From Oligoflexia bacterium (GTDB lineage Bacteria; Bdellovibrionota; Bacteriovoracia; Bacteriovoracales; Bacteriovoracaceae), in NCBI GenBank assembly GCA_024229115.1, contig JAAEST010000097.1, positions 248,001-312,000 of the forward strand: a stretch of 64,000 nt of DNA, given 5' to 3'. The position numbers and the translations under genes are program-made. Shown piece after piece: positions 44,129 through 51,440 of the stretch (positions within the stretch are counted from its first letter, which is position 1; the number at the start of each line of letters is the position of its first letter). The notes below the pieces were generated by a model. The model had not been told where the DNA came from. It saw nothing but the letters and a program-made list of their open reading frames with translations, and ran no database searches.

Positions 44129-44977
44129 ATGGGACTTCGAATTAACACAAACGTAGCGTCCCTAAACGCTCAAAGGAATTTGAGAGGAACGCGACTAGCG
44201 ATGAACAAATCGTTAGAGAAGTTGTCTTCAGGACAAAGAATCAACAGAGCCGGTGACGATGCTGCCGGACTAGCAATCTCAGAAAATTTAAAGGCTCAGG
44301 TTAGAGGTCTTAAGCAAGCTGAAAGAAATGCGGAAGATGGTATTTCATTAGTTCAAATTGCTGAAGGTGCATTATCTGAAACTTCAAACATTCTAATTAG
44401 ATTAAGAGAACTCGCAGTTCAAGCTGCTTCGGACACTATCGGTGGTACTGAAAGAAAGTTCCTTAACGTAGAATTCGAACAATTAACTTCAGAGATTGAT
44501 CGTATTGCAAACTCTACAGAATTTAACCGTGTTCCACTACTAAACGGAACTGGTGCTGTATTTGATATCCAAATCGGAACGAGAAATGACCCTATAAGTG
44601 ATAGATTAACGTTTGATGCTTCAAGTGCTGACGTTAACGTTGCTGCTCTTGGGCTTAACTTAGCTTCTGTTGCTGACAAGATTTCTTCACAGAACTCACT
44701 TTCAGCGATTGACCAGGCGATTATTTCTGTTTCAGGGATTAGAGCTGACTTTGGTGCTCTTCAAAACCGTCTACAGTCAACTGTAAACAATATTGCGGTA
44801 AGTATTGAGAACTTATCTGCTGCAAACTCTCGTGTTAGAGACACTGACGTTGCGGCCGAAACTGCTGAACTGACTAGAAACAACATTCTTATGAGTGCTG
44901 GTACTTCGGTTCTATCTCAGGCCAATGCTTCGACTAAAACTGCACTGAGCTTAATTCAGTCAGCGTCGCAAGCTTAA
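44129..44977 (+). CDS. fliC: Flagellin
   Basis: 282 residues. Conserved N-terminal D0/D1 region (GLRINTNVASLNAQRNL; SLEKLSSGQRINRAGDDAAG) and C-terminal D0/D1 region (NIAVSIENLSAANSRVRDTD; LSQANASTKTALSLI), with a very short variable D2/D3 centre, as expected for a compact flagellin. It forms the filament. Ribosome site AAGGAGG. Paralogous to the next gene (~60% by eye in conserved parts). Confidence 0.97.
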   Translation: MGLRINTNVASLNAQRNLRGTRLAMNKSLEKLSSGQRINRAGDDAAGLAISENLKAQVRGLKQAERNAEDGISLVQIAEGALSETSNILIRLRELAVQAASDTIGGTERKFLNVEFEQLTSEIDRIANSTEFNRVPLLNGTGAVFDIQIGTRNDPISDRLTFDASSADVNVAALGLNLASVADKISSQNSLSAIDQAIISVSGIRADFGALQNRLQSTVNNIAVSIENLSAANSRVRDTDVAAETAELTRNNILMSAGTSVLSQANASTKTALSLIQSASQA

Positions 44978-45153
44978 TTGAACGTTAATCTTTAAACACT
45001 AGGAGTGTTACATGTTGGAAACGACTGGTTGAAGAAACTAAAGCAACGAACTACCCTGCAATTGTGAGTTGCTGAAAACACAAAACAGAAGATTAAAAAA
45101 GAAAAAGAAAAAATTATTCGAAAAGAAGAACTGAATTTTAATATTAATATTTA

Positions 45154-45174
45154 CCGGGACAAGGAAGTCCTCGG
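45154..45174 (+). promoter_or_regulatory. CsrA-type hairpin in the second flagellin leader
   Basis: CCG-GGAC, loop AAGGAA, GTCC-T-CGG. The RNA sequence ACAAGGAAGU matches 9 of 10 bases of the CsrA site ACARGGAUGU, with the GGA in the loop as needed. Further GGA triplets lie in ACAGGAGG (45181-) and in the ribosome site AAGGAGA before the ATG at 45215. Confidence 0.55.
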
Positions 45175-45214
45175 AACATTACAGGAGGTAAGGCATGTTT
45201 GAAGGAGATTAATC

Positions 45215-46048
45215 ATGGGATTAAGAATTAATACCAACACGGCTTCATTGTCGGCTCAACGTTCACTAGGTATGACTAACAGAAGAGTGAATGACAACTT
45301 GAGAAAGTTATCGTCAGGTGAAAGAGTTACAAAAGCAAGTGATGATGCCGCTGGATTAGCAATTAGTGAAAAATTAAAAGCTCAAATAAGAGGATTTAGA
45401 CAAGCAAAGAGAAACGCAAATGATGCGATCTCGATGATACAAACCGCAGAAGGTGGTTTAAGCGAAATCTCAAACATCGTAATTAGATTAAGAGAACTCG
45501 CGGTACAAGCAGCTTCTGATACGATAGGAAATAAAGAACGTGATTTTACAAATATCGAATTCCAACAACTTAAAGACGAGATCGACAGAATCTCAAGGTC
45601 TTCAGAGTTTAACGGAACTGCGCTACTCGATGGCACAGGTGGAGTCCTTGACTTCCAGGTCGGTATCAACAATGATCCAATTCTTGACCGCCTTACGTAT
45701 GATGGTACGAAAGCAAATGCGACTCTTACCTCACTTGGGCTTACAGGTGAAGCCGTTAACAGCAAAGAGGGCGCGCAAGTCTCGTTACAAAAACTTGATA
45801 ATGCGTTGGTGCAGATTAACGGTGTGCGAGCAGAGCTCGGTGCTACACAAAACAGGTTATCATCAGCCATCAACAACTTGGCCGTTACAGATGAAAACCT
45901 TAGCGCTGCGAACTCGCGAATTAGAGATGTTGATGTAGCTGCAGAAACTGCAGACTTAACTAGAAACAACATCCTAGTTCAAGCAGGTACTTCGGTATTG
46001 TCTCAGGCAAACCAGGCGCCGAATATTGCCCTTAAATTACTTGGATAG
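45215..46048 (+). CDS. Second flagellin
   Basis: 277 residues. The same architecture as the first flagellin (GLRINTNTASLSAQRSLGMT; NNLAVTDENLSAANSRIRDVD), with a shortened central region (YDGTKANATLTSLGL) and the C-terminal ending NQAPNIALKLLG. The 237-base gap to the first flagellin holds a CsrA-type hairpin, so the two may be made in different amounts. Ribosome site AAGGAGA. It is followed by a strong terminator. Several positions in the central part use more GC-rich codons than neighbours, which may mean recent sequence exchange. Confidence 0.96.
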   Translation: MGLRINTNTASLSAQRSLGMTNRRVNDNLRKLSSGERVTKASDDAAGLAISEKLKAQIRGFRQAKRNANDAISMIQTAEGGLSEISNIVIRLRELAVQAASDTIGNKERDFTNIEFQQLKDEIDRISRSSEFNGTALLDGTGGVLDFQVGINNDPILDRLTYDGTKANATLTSLGLTGEAVNSKEGAQVSLQKLDNALVQINGVRAELGATQNRLSSAINNLAVTDENLSAANSRIRDVDVAAETADLTRNNILVQAGTSVLSQANQAPNIALKLLG

Positions 46049-46065
46049 TTTATTTTTCTTTTTAT

Positions 46066-46099
46066 TGCCCTGAGCTTCGGATGAAGCCAGGGCATTTTT
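46066..46099 (+). terminator. Terminator of the flagellin genes
   Basis: Bulged stem TGCCCTG-A-GCTTC, loop GGAT, GAAGC-CAGGGCA, then five T. A long GC-rich stem and T run. Confidence 0.92.
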
Positions 46100-46154
46100 C
46101 CGTTTATTTTTTCCCATTATTTCAAATAGCTAAGTGCTCGAGTATAATTTAAGA

Positions 46155-47159
46155 ATGAGTACTAAGAAGCCAAACGATTCAACAGATGAAACAGTAGTTT
46201 ACCGAAAGACTATAGTAATCTTTGGTGTTTCTTCCTTTGTAGGTAGCTCATTAGCTGAATTTTTTAAGAAAGATTATAAAGTTATTGGAACCTATAATAA
46301 GAATCCAGTCTCTATTCCAGGAGTTCTCACAATTCCTTGTGATGTTCTAGTTAAAGAAGAAGTTCAACTGGCCCTCTTTGCATTTAAACCAGATATAACT
46401 ATTTATTGTGCGGGGTTATCGTCGATTGTTGATTGTTCTAAGAGAGAAGAGCTAGCCGATGCTTTAAATACAAGCGGGCTTTTCAATGTTGCGGAATATT
46501 GCCAACGTTATAAATCACAGATTTGTTACTTAAGTTCTTCTTTTGTTTTTGGAGGGGAGAATAGAAACTATATTGAAATGGATATTCCTGATCCAAATAC
46601 TGTTTATGGAAAAACTCAAGCAGCAGCTGAATTCTATATTCAGAAAACTTCTCTTAATTACGTTATCTTTAGAACCTCAAAACTTTATGGAAGAGGTTTA
46701 AATATTACGAATCCAACATTTTTTGAAAACCTTCAAAGAAAGATGCGTTTAAATCAACCTTCAAATCTTGATTCATTCGTTCATACAGGTTTTATGGATG
46801 TGGCCTTCTTAGGAATGGTAATGAAGATTTGTTTTGATCGTGGTGTTCAAAATAGATTACTACAAGTAACCACAAAAGATGTGATGAATCACTATGAGTT
46901 TGCAAAAGAATATTGCAATGTTTTTGGAGAGTCGAGTGATCTTGTCTCGAAAGCAAAGTGGCCTTTACCGGTAATGCAAGGGACTCAGGGAAGTAGTTCA
47001 GGTCTTCATTACAAATTAGATCTAGCCAATATTGAAGGTTTTTTAAATGTTGAAATGCCTTCTATAAGGGAATCTTTAGAGTTTACCTATAAAAGATTGC
47101 ATGGAGATGAATCTAAAAAAGGGAAAGGCAGTAAGAGTGAGGGAGTTCAGTTTATCTAG
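46155..47159 (+). CDS. SDR / RmlD-like NAD(P)-dependent reductase, altered active site
   Basis: About 334 residues from ATG 46155; a GTG at 46134 would add seven residues. The Rossmann motif is FGVSSFVGSSLAEFF (~21-35), and AGLSSIVDCSK and SSSFVFGGENRNY follow the RmlD/dTDP-4-dehydrorhamnose reductase pattern. In the usual YxxxK motif the Lys is replaced (VYGKTQ), and Ser sits in LSSSFVF. TATAAT ends 6 bases before this ATG and there is no ribosome site, so the message may be leaderless. Sugar reductase or epimerase activity is uncertain. Confidence 0.78.
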   Translation: MSTKKPNDSTDETVVYRKTIVIFGVSSFVGSSLAEFFKKDYKVIGTYNKNPVSIPGVLTIPCDVLVKEEVQLALFAFKPDITIYCAGLSSIVDCSKREELADALNTSGLFNVAEYCQRYKSQICYLSSSFVFGGENRNYIEMDIPDPNTVYGKTQAAAEFYIQKTSLNYVIFRTSKLYGRGLNITNPTFFENLQRKMRLNQPSNLDSFVHTGFMDVAFLGMVMKICFDRGVQNRLLQVTTKDVMNHYEFAKEYCNVFGESSDLVSKAKWPLPVMQGTQGSSSGLHYKLDLANIEGFLNVEMPSIRESLEFTYKRLHGDESKKGKGSKSEGVQFI

Positions 47160-47685
47160 CTGATTGGCGGATAAATTCAGAAAGATAGTGTCTTACCATG
47201 GCATCAATGTCCACGATTTCTCCCTGAAAATTCCAAGTGATTTTATTAAAGGCACCAATCTTTGCTTCTACTTCATGAACAGGACCTGTTCCGAAGCTAT
47301 CACCTTCAGAAACTCTAGGAGCGTAAAGATCTTTTCCGTTAGCAAGAAATCCAATAGTGATGAGGTTGTTTGCCTTACGAGAAAAAATTAATCTTAGCGA
47401 GTTTCTAAAAAGCATAAAATCATTAACAGTGTTACTGATCTTAAACATTTTGATTTGTGCATGAGAAGCAGAGTTACTTCTATATTGATTAAATTTCTGA
47501 ATATAAACTTCAAAGCGATCTCTTACTTGATTCATAAAATTAATCGAAGACTCTTCTAAGAAATGAACAGGATTCAAGTGATCATTCATATTAATGATTC
47601 CTGATTCCTCCATATTAATTTCTTCGAGGGCTAGGTTTTCGATCCAAGTAGTAGAGATTTTGTCTGTGTCGATAAATTCATTCAT
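47152..47685 (-). CDS. Unknown protein, possibly PilZ-like
   Basis: About 177 residues from the Met at 47685 (MNEFIDTDKIST). The longer reading to 47793 runs into the 6S RNA gene and is rejected. Mixed alpha/beta soluble protein (ISNTVNDFMLFRNSLRLIFSRKANNLITIGFL; HEVEAKIGAFNKITWNFQGEIV). No family recognised; no signal peptide. It converges with the SDR gene, sharing 8 bases. Confidence 0.5.
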   Translation of the reverse strand: MNEFIDTDKISTTWIENLALEEINMEESGIINMNDHLNPVHFLEESSINFMNQVRDRFEVYIQKFNQYRSNSASHAQIKMFKISNTVNDFMLFRNSLRLIFSRKANNLITIGFLANGKDLYAPRVSEGDSFGTGPVHEVEAKIGAFNKITWNFQGEIVDIDAMVRHYLSEFIRQSAR

Positions 47686-47777
47686 ATAAAAATGATCGTT
47701 TCTCAGAGCGAGAATGTCAATTGTAATAAGTGTTTTGGTGATTTTGAAAAGAAAAGAAGGGCCTAAGGGGCAATTTA

Positions 47778-47936
47778 GGATTCCGCCCGTCATATGACAG
47801 GTGGATGCAGTAGATAATCACTTTAGGCTTCTCACTCCATTTGATTGCTCAAAGTGTGAGCTTGCTCACCGTAACCAGTGACCGCTTCCCTAAGATTTAT
47901 TGTAGGGCGAAACACGTTCTGCCTACCTCAGGACCC
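47778..47936 (-). ncRNA. ssrS: 6S RNA
   Basis: Reading the minus strand from 47936: GGGTCCTGAGG opens the molecule. The core contains GGTTACGGTGAGCAAGCTCAC and GAGAAGCCTAAAGTG, which parallel E. coli 6S GGTTGGTGAGCATGCTC and GAGAAGCCTTAAA. GGGTCC at the 5' end can pair with GGAATCC near 47778-47784, giving the closing stem of a ~160-nt RNA with a central bubble. 6S RNA mimics an open promoter and binds sigma-70 RNA polymerase in stationary or starved cells. A promoter with the right spacing lies upstream (47943-47970). The 3' end is approximate. Confidence 0.8.
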
Positions 47937-47942
47937 AATACG

Positions 47943-47970
47943 ATTATACACGAATTATTGGTAGTTGTAA
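47943..47970 (-). promoter_or_regulatory. Promoter of 6S RNA
   Basis: On the minus strand TTACAA (47965-47970), 16-base spacer, TATAAT (47943-47948), and six bases to the predicted start at 47936. Confidence 0.7.
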
Positions 47971-48033
47971 TTAATGATTGGCAGGGAAAAGGCTGACAGG
48001 ATTATATAATTTCAGCTATTTAGTGTGGAAATA

Positions 48034-48062
48034 TTGCTTCGCGTCGCAAAATGCAGTATAAT
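48034..48062 (+). promoter_or_regulatory. Promoter of the Flp pilin and Tad locus
   Basis: TTGCTT (48034-48039), 17-base spacer, TATAAT (48057-48062). The rest of the gap 47686-48155 holds the 6S RNA gene and its promoter. The leader to the flp ATG is ~85 bases. Confidence 0.65.
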
Positions 48063-48155
48063 TATATATAGACATAGAGTAGTAAAAAAGAAGGATTTTT
48101 TCCTCAAGTTTTGGGGCGTTCTCACCGATGAGATCTTTACTAACAGGAGTGGGAT

Positions 48156-48341
48156 ATGAAAAATCTGATTCTTTCGTACATCAAAGAAGAAGATGGACAA
48201 ACATCTACAGAGTACATTCTCTTAGTTGCCGTGGTAGCTCTAATCGTATTTAGATTTAAGAGTATCGCTACTGAGAAACTGAGCTCTATTACTGACAGCG
48301 TATTTAAGAAAGCTGAAGGTTTCGTAAACGAGATGAACTAA
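48156..48341 (+). CDS. flp: Flp-family class IVb major pilin
   Basis: 61 residues. Prepilin of the Flp type: cytoplasmic leader, then DG/QTSTEYILLVAVVALIVFR, where the processing site is after Gly and the mature N-terminal helix has the Glu at +5. A short C-terminal part completes the small pilin. It is polymerised by the Tad machinery. First gene of the Tad locus; a long stem-loop directly after the stop could raise its transcript over downstream genes. Ribosome site CAGGAG. Confidence 0.92.
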   Translation: MKNLILSYIKEEDGQTSTEYILLVAVVALIVFRFKSIATEKLSSITDSVFKKAEGFVNEMN

Positions 48342-48370
48342 TTCAAGGTCACATCGAGTGACTTTGAATT
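48340..48370 (+). terminator. Long stem-loop after the Flp pilin gene
   Basis: AATTCAAGGTCAC / GTGACTTTGAATT, 13 pairs with one G.U, 5-base loop. It begins within the pilin stop codon. There is no immediate T run; a T run occurs at 48425-48432. Most likely an mRNA stabiliser or attenuator. Confidence 0.6.
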
Positions 48371-48452
48371 AGTGTCTGTCTTTATCAAAATTTACTCTTT
48401 TAGGGAGTGTCTTCCCTATTGCACTTTTTTTTATCTAAGTTAACCTAGAACT

Positions 48453-48668
48453 ATGTCTAGTTCGAAGAAAAACTCTGGTCAAGCAGTTATAGAATATCTA
48501 TTGATATTTGGTTTTATGGCCCTCATCGCGGTTAATCTCATAAGAGGTTTAGGGGGAGCGCTAGGTAATTCTGTCGGGAGTCTTGCTTATGCTCTTACGC
48601 AAGAACTAGCAACTGGTGTTTGTCCACGTAACTGTTTCTATCATGGTTACAAGAATCAGGTAGATTAA
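48453..48668 (+). CDS. Minor Flp-like prepilin
   Basis: 71 residues. Prepilin leader then SG/QAVIEYLLIFGFMALIAVNLI, with the typical Glu at +5, and a C-terminal part with two Cys (CPRNC) that could form a disulfide. It differs from flp in its Cys-containing tail, so it may be a minor or tip pilin. Its stop overlaps the peptidase gene start (TAATG). Confidence 0.8.
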   Translation: MSSSKKNSGQAVIEYLLIFGFMALIAVNLIRGLGGALGNSVGSLAYALTQELATGVCPRNCFYHGYKNQVD

Positions 48669-49174
48669 TGCCAATAGCTGTCTATATTTTTCTCTTAATT
48701 CAGCTTTTAGTCGTCGCTTATGTAGATATTAGAAAGAAAATTATCTCTAATTATTGGACGATTATTAATTTGGTGTTCTTTTTGATTGCTCTTTTTGTTT
48801 TTCCTGAGACATATGTCATTGCTTGGAAGACATTTCTTTATCCTTTTGCTTTTTTGTTTGTGGGCTTTGCTCTTTTTGCCATAAAAATAATGGGAGCAGG
48901 AGACTCAAAATATCTCTTCAGCTTTTTTTTCTTAGTCCCCAATGGATTTCAAGAAGACTTTTTCATTCTTCTTGCATACTCGACAGTTATTGTTGGTCTT
49001 TCACTACTACTTCTGAACACAATCAAAAATTTTGGTATAATTTGGGATGGAATAAAGTGGAAAAATCTCCACTATATTAAACAGGCCTATGGAACTAAAT
49101 TTTCATATGCCCCAGTTATCGCCGTAGCTTGGATATGGTTTGGAATAGAGTTTGGAAAAAAAGTTTTGTGGTAG
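48668..49174 (+). CDS. cpaA: Prepilin peptidase, CpaA/TadV type
   Basis: 168 residues, about five membrane helices. Aspartic protease of the A24 family: VAYVDIRKKIISN (first catalytic Asp) and IMGAGDSKY (second catalytic Asp in GxGD). It cleaves the leaders of the Flp-type prepilins encoded next to it. It overlaps the preceding pilin gene and the next prepilin-like gene. Confidence 0.92.
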   Translation: MPIAVYIFLLIQLLVVAYVDIRKKIISNYWTIINLVFFLIALFVFPETYVIAWKTFLYPFAFLFVGFALFAIKIMGAGDSKYLFSFFFLVPNGFQEDFFILLAYSTVIVGLSLLLLNTIKNFGIIWDGIKWKNLHYIKQAYGTKFSYAPVIAVAWIWFGIEFGKKVLW

Positions 49175-49478
49175 CTTACCATTAAAAAAAGCCAAGGAAG
49201 AAAAAGGTCAAACAACAGTAGAGTATATACTTCTGCTAGCCGTTGTTATTTCTTTCACTGTAGGAATTTTTCAAAGTCAAAGATTTCAAGAGTTCATGGG
49301 AAGTGATTCAGACTTCTTTCAAATTATTAAATTAAGACTAGAGTATAACTATCGCCACGCTTATCTTCCTGAAGATCCTGATAATAATTTAGATGTTCAG
49401 GCTAAGCATGATTCTTTCTATGATAGTGAATCAGATTCTTCGAGGTTTTTTTCTGGAATAAGGGAATATCCTCAATGA
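49152..49478 (+). CDS. Prepilin-like pseudopilin of the Tad locus
   Basis: 108 residues, TTG start at 49152 within the end of cpaA. Leader, then EKG/QTTVEYILLLAVVISFTVGIF (pilin-like signal with Glu at +5), then an acidic, Tyr- and Asp-rich domain. It resembles TadE/TadF pseudopilins in position and signal. It overlaps the next gene by four bases. Confidence 0.78.
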   Translation: MEKKFCGSLPLKKAKEEKGQTTVEYILLLAVVISFTVGIFQSQRFQEFMGSDSDFFQIIKLRLEYNYRHAYLPEDPDNNLDVQAKHDSFYDSESDSSRFFSGIREYPQ

Positions 49479-49999
49479 GTATCGTCAGAAAAAATGAAGG
49501 TCAATCAACAATCGAATTCTTAATGAGCTTTGTCTTTGTGATTGGCTTTATGATGACATTTGTTCGAATTACTTTGAACTATACGAATGGGTTTCTTGTT
49601 CATTACGCGACTTTTGTCTCTTCAAGGGCCTATATGGTCGCGGATAATAATGGTTCAGGTGGGGCTGCTGACAACTATGCCTTTCTTCAAGCAACAAAAG
49701 TCTACGAAAAATTTAATTTTGCTGCTTTTATAAATGAATACGATAGTCCACTAAGAGTGAATACACCTGGTTCAATGGATTCGCCACAAACAAATATTTA
49801 TGTTGGTGTATATGCCGACTATACAGATTTCTTTTCAACTCCAAACTTAGGTCCAGCGGAAACACTGGAGTTAAGATCAGAATCATACTTAGGTCGTGAA
49901 CCAACTAGAGTTGAATGTTATGAGCAAGTTTGTGAAATGGTTAAGCAAATGGGCGGAGATTGTCAGTATCATGCAACATTTGTGGATAATGGTTGTTAA
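49475..49999 (+). CDS. TadE/TadF-like pseudopilin
   Basis: 174 residues. Prepilin-type signal NEG/QSTIEFLMSFVFVIGFMM, then a periplasmic domain with four Cys near the C-terminus (CYEQVC, CQYH, and a final Cys). TadE-like proteins prime or anchor Flp pili. It overlaps the next gene at its 3' end. Confidence 0.78.
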   Translation: MSIVRKNEGQSTIEFLMSFVFVIGFMMTFVRITLNYTNGFLVHYATFVSSRAYMVADNNGSGGAADNYAFLQATKVYEKFNFAAFINEYDSPLRVNTPGSMDSPQTNIYVGVYADYTDFFSTPNLGPAETLELRSESYLGREPTRVECYEQVCEMVKQMGGDCQYHATFVDNGC

Positions 50000-50001
50000 A
50001 A

Positions 50002-50523
50002 ATGGTGAAACTTTCAAAAAATAAAATAACAGTTGAAAATGAAGAGGGGCAAGCAGTCTTTGAACTGATTCTCTTTATGCCATTTTTCATTTTCTTTACG
50101 ACAGTTATGTTCACCGTAGGAAATGCAATCAACGCTTCTATAAATCAACAAAAAGTCACGCGAAGATATTTTTATTATTTAGCGAAAGGAAATTCACGCA
50201 TTCCTGATATTGAAGATCTTCAGCGCTGGAATGATGGTGGGCTTAGTGCTGTTGGTATGGCAGGACTAGGTTGGAGAGAAAGACAAGAAGGTGGTGCTAA
50301 CGGAAATCCTGTGGCCAACTGTTATAAGTTCAACACAATTTTTGCTAATGATTACGATGAAGATTGTGATGAACCTGATGTAGACGAGGGAAAGACTCAG
50401 TTTATTAGGATATATACTTACTATGGTATTTGCGGATTAAACTATCGTTCTAGTCCATTTTCTAATGCTCTTGCTCCTGACTACACTTCTGCCTTCAGTG
50501 CTGGTGCTTGTACAAATCGATAA
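50002..50523 (+). CDS. TadE-like pseudopilin
   Basis: About 173 residues from ATG 50002; TTG at 49993 is the alternative. Signal NEEG/QAVFELILFMPFFIFFTTVMF, then a domain with several Cys (NCYKF; DEDCDEP; GICGLNY; GACTNR). Third consecutive pseudopilin. The sequence is unlike the other two beyond the signal. A ~98-base gap follows before cpaB. Confidence 0.78.
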   Translation: MVKLSKNKITVENEEGQAVFELILFMPFFIFFTTVMFTVGNAINASINQQKVTRRYFYYLAKGNSRIPDIEDLQRWNDGGLSAVGMAGLGWRERQEGGANGNPVANCYKFNTIFANDYDEDCDEPDVDEGKTQFIRIYTYYGICGLNYRSSPFSNALAPDYTSAFSAGACTNR

Positions 50524-50621
50524 TCCTATTCATTTAGGTGGTCAAATCTGCCTGTCGAAGCTTTAAATCCTTGTAATTTGTTAAAATTAAAGAAAATCAT
50601 CCTGGTAGGAGAGACCGGTTT

Positions 50622-51440
50622 ATGAATACTCGTGCGTTTAGTTTGGCCTTAATTATTGCAGGTATAGCTATGTTTATGGTCTATACCTATATCGAAGATC
50701 AAAAATCTGAAATTACAAAAACATTTGGTGAGAACGTTACTGTTCTTGTTGCTAAACGTGACATTAACGAACTTGAGCTCCTTGATGATACAAAAGTAAA
50801 TACGATTACCGTACCGAAAAAATTTAGATCTCCAGGAAGTTTTTCTTCAATTAAAGAAATTGAAAATACATTAGCAACTGTACCGATTATGAAAGGAGAG
50901 CAGTTAACTAAACCAAGAATTACTTATCCAGGTGCTAACACTGGTCTGGCACAACAAGTATCGGTTGGTAAAAGAGCGATTGCGATCAATATTACAGAAA
51001 GACAAGCAGTTTCAAAACTTATCAAGCCTGGGGATCGTGTCGATGTGCTAGCGGCTATTGATTACTCTTCTGGTCGAAAAGACATGCAGAAGGCAACGAC
51101 AATTCTTCAAGATGTTCTCGTTCTTTCAACTGGATATAACATGAGTAACTCTGTTCCAATCTATGGAATTAAGATTCCTTCTGAAATTAAAAAGATGAAG
51201 GCCAATATCTATACACGTTACAACACTGTAACACTTGAACTTACTCCATATGAAGTACAGAAGCTGGTTTTTCTTTTAGTTTTCTCAGGAAACAAACCTT
51301 TTCTTAGTTTAAGAAATAATAACGACACAGAAAGAGTAAATATCCGTTCGTCAGATATTTTTGATGTTATTGGAAACCAAGAAAGTGTTGAAGCAAAAGC
51401 TTATTTTAATGAACAAAATAAAAAGAGGGCCGGAAGATAG
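50622..51440 (+). CDS. cpaB: Flp pilus assembly protein CpaB/RcpC
   Basis: 272 residues. N-terminal membrane anchor (FSLALIIAGIAMFMVYTYI), then a SAF domain ~40-110 (VTVLVAKRDINELELLDD; VPIMKGEQLTKPRI), then a beta domain (KRAIAINITERQAVSKLIKPGDRVDVLAAI). CpaB/RcpC sits in the periplasm and is thought to act with the secretin. It overlaps cpaC by one base. Confidence 0.92.
   Translation: MNTRAFSLALIIAGIAMFMVYTYIEDQKSEITKTFGENVTVLVAKRDINELELLDDTKVNTITVPKKFRSPGSFSSIKEIENTLATVPIMKGEQLTKPRITYPGANTGLAQQVSVGKRAIAINITERQAVSKLIKPGDRVDVLAAIDYSSGRKDMQKATTILQDVLVLSTGYNMSNSVPIYGIKIPSEIKKMKANIYTRYNTVTLELTPYEVQKLVFLLVFSGNKPFLSLRNNNDTERVNIRSSDIFDVIGNQESVEAKAYFNEQNKKRAGR

Noticed and set aside
45382-45972. 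196-residue minus-strand ORF across the second flagellin
   Set aside because: It is a shadow of the conserved flagellin frame, low-complexity Ser/Ala-rich and without a ribosome site or family match.
44129-46048. Flagellin pair as a phase-variation cassette
   Set aside because: No inverted repeats or invertase gene flank the two genes; they are ordinary tandem paralogues.
47686-47793. N-terminal extension of the 47152 gene
   Set aside because: It would start inside the 6S RNA gene and adds a non-conserved stretch. The internal Met at 47685 is preferred.
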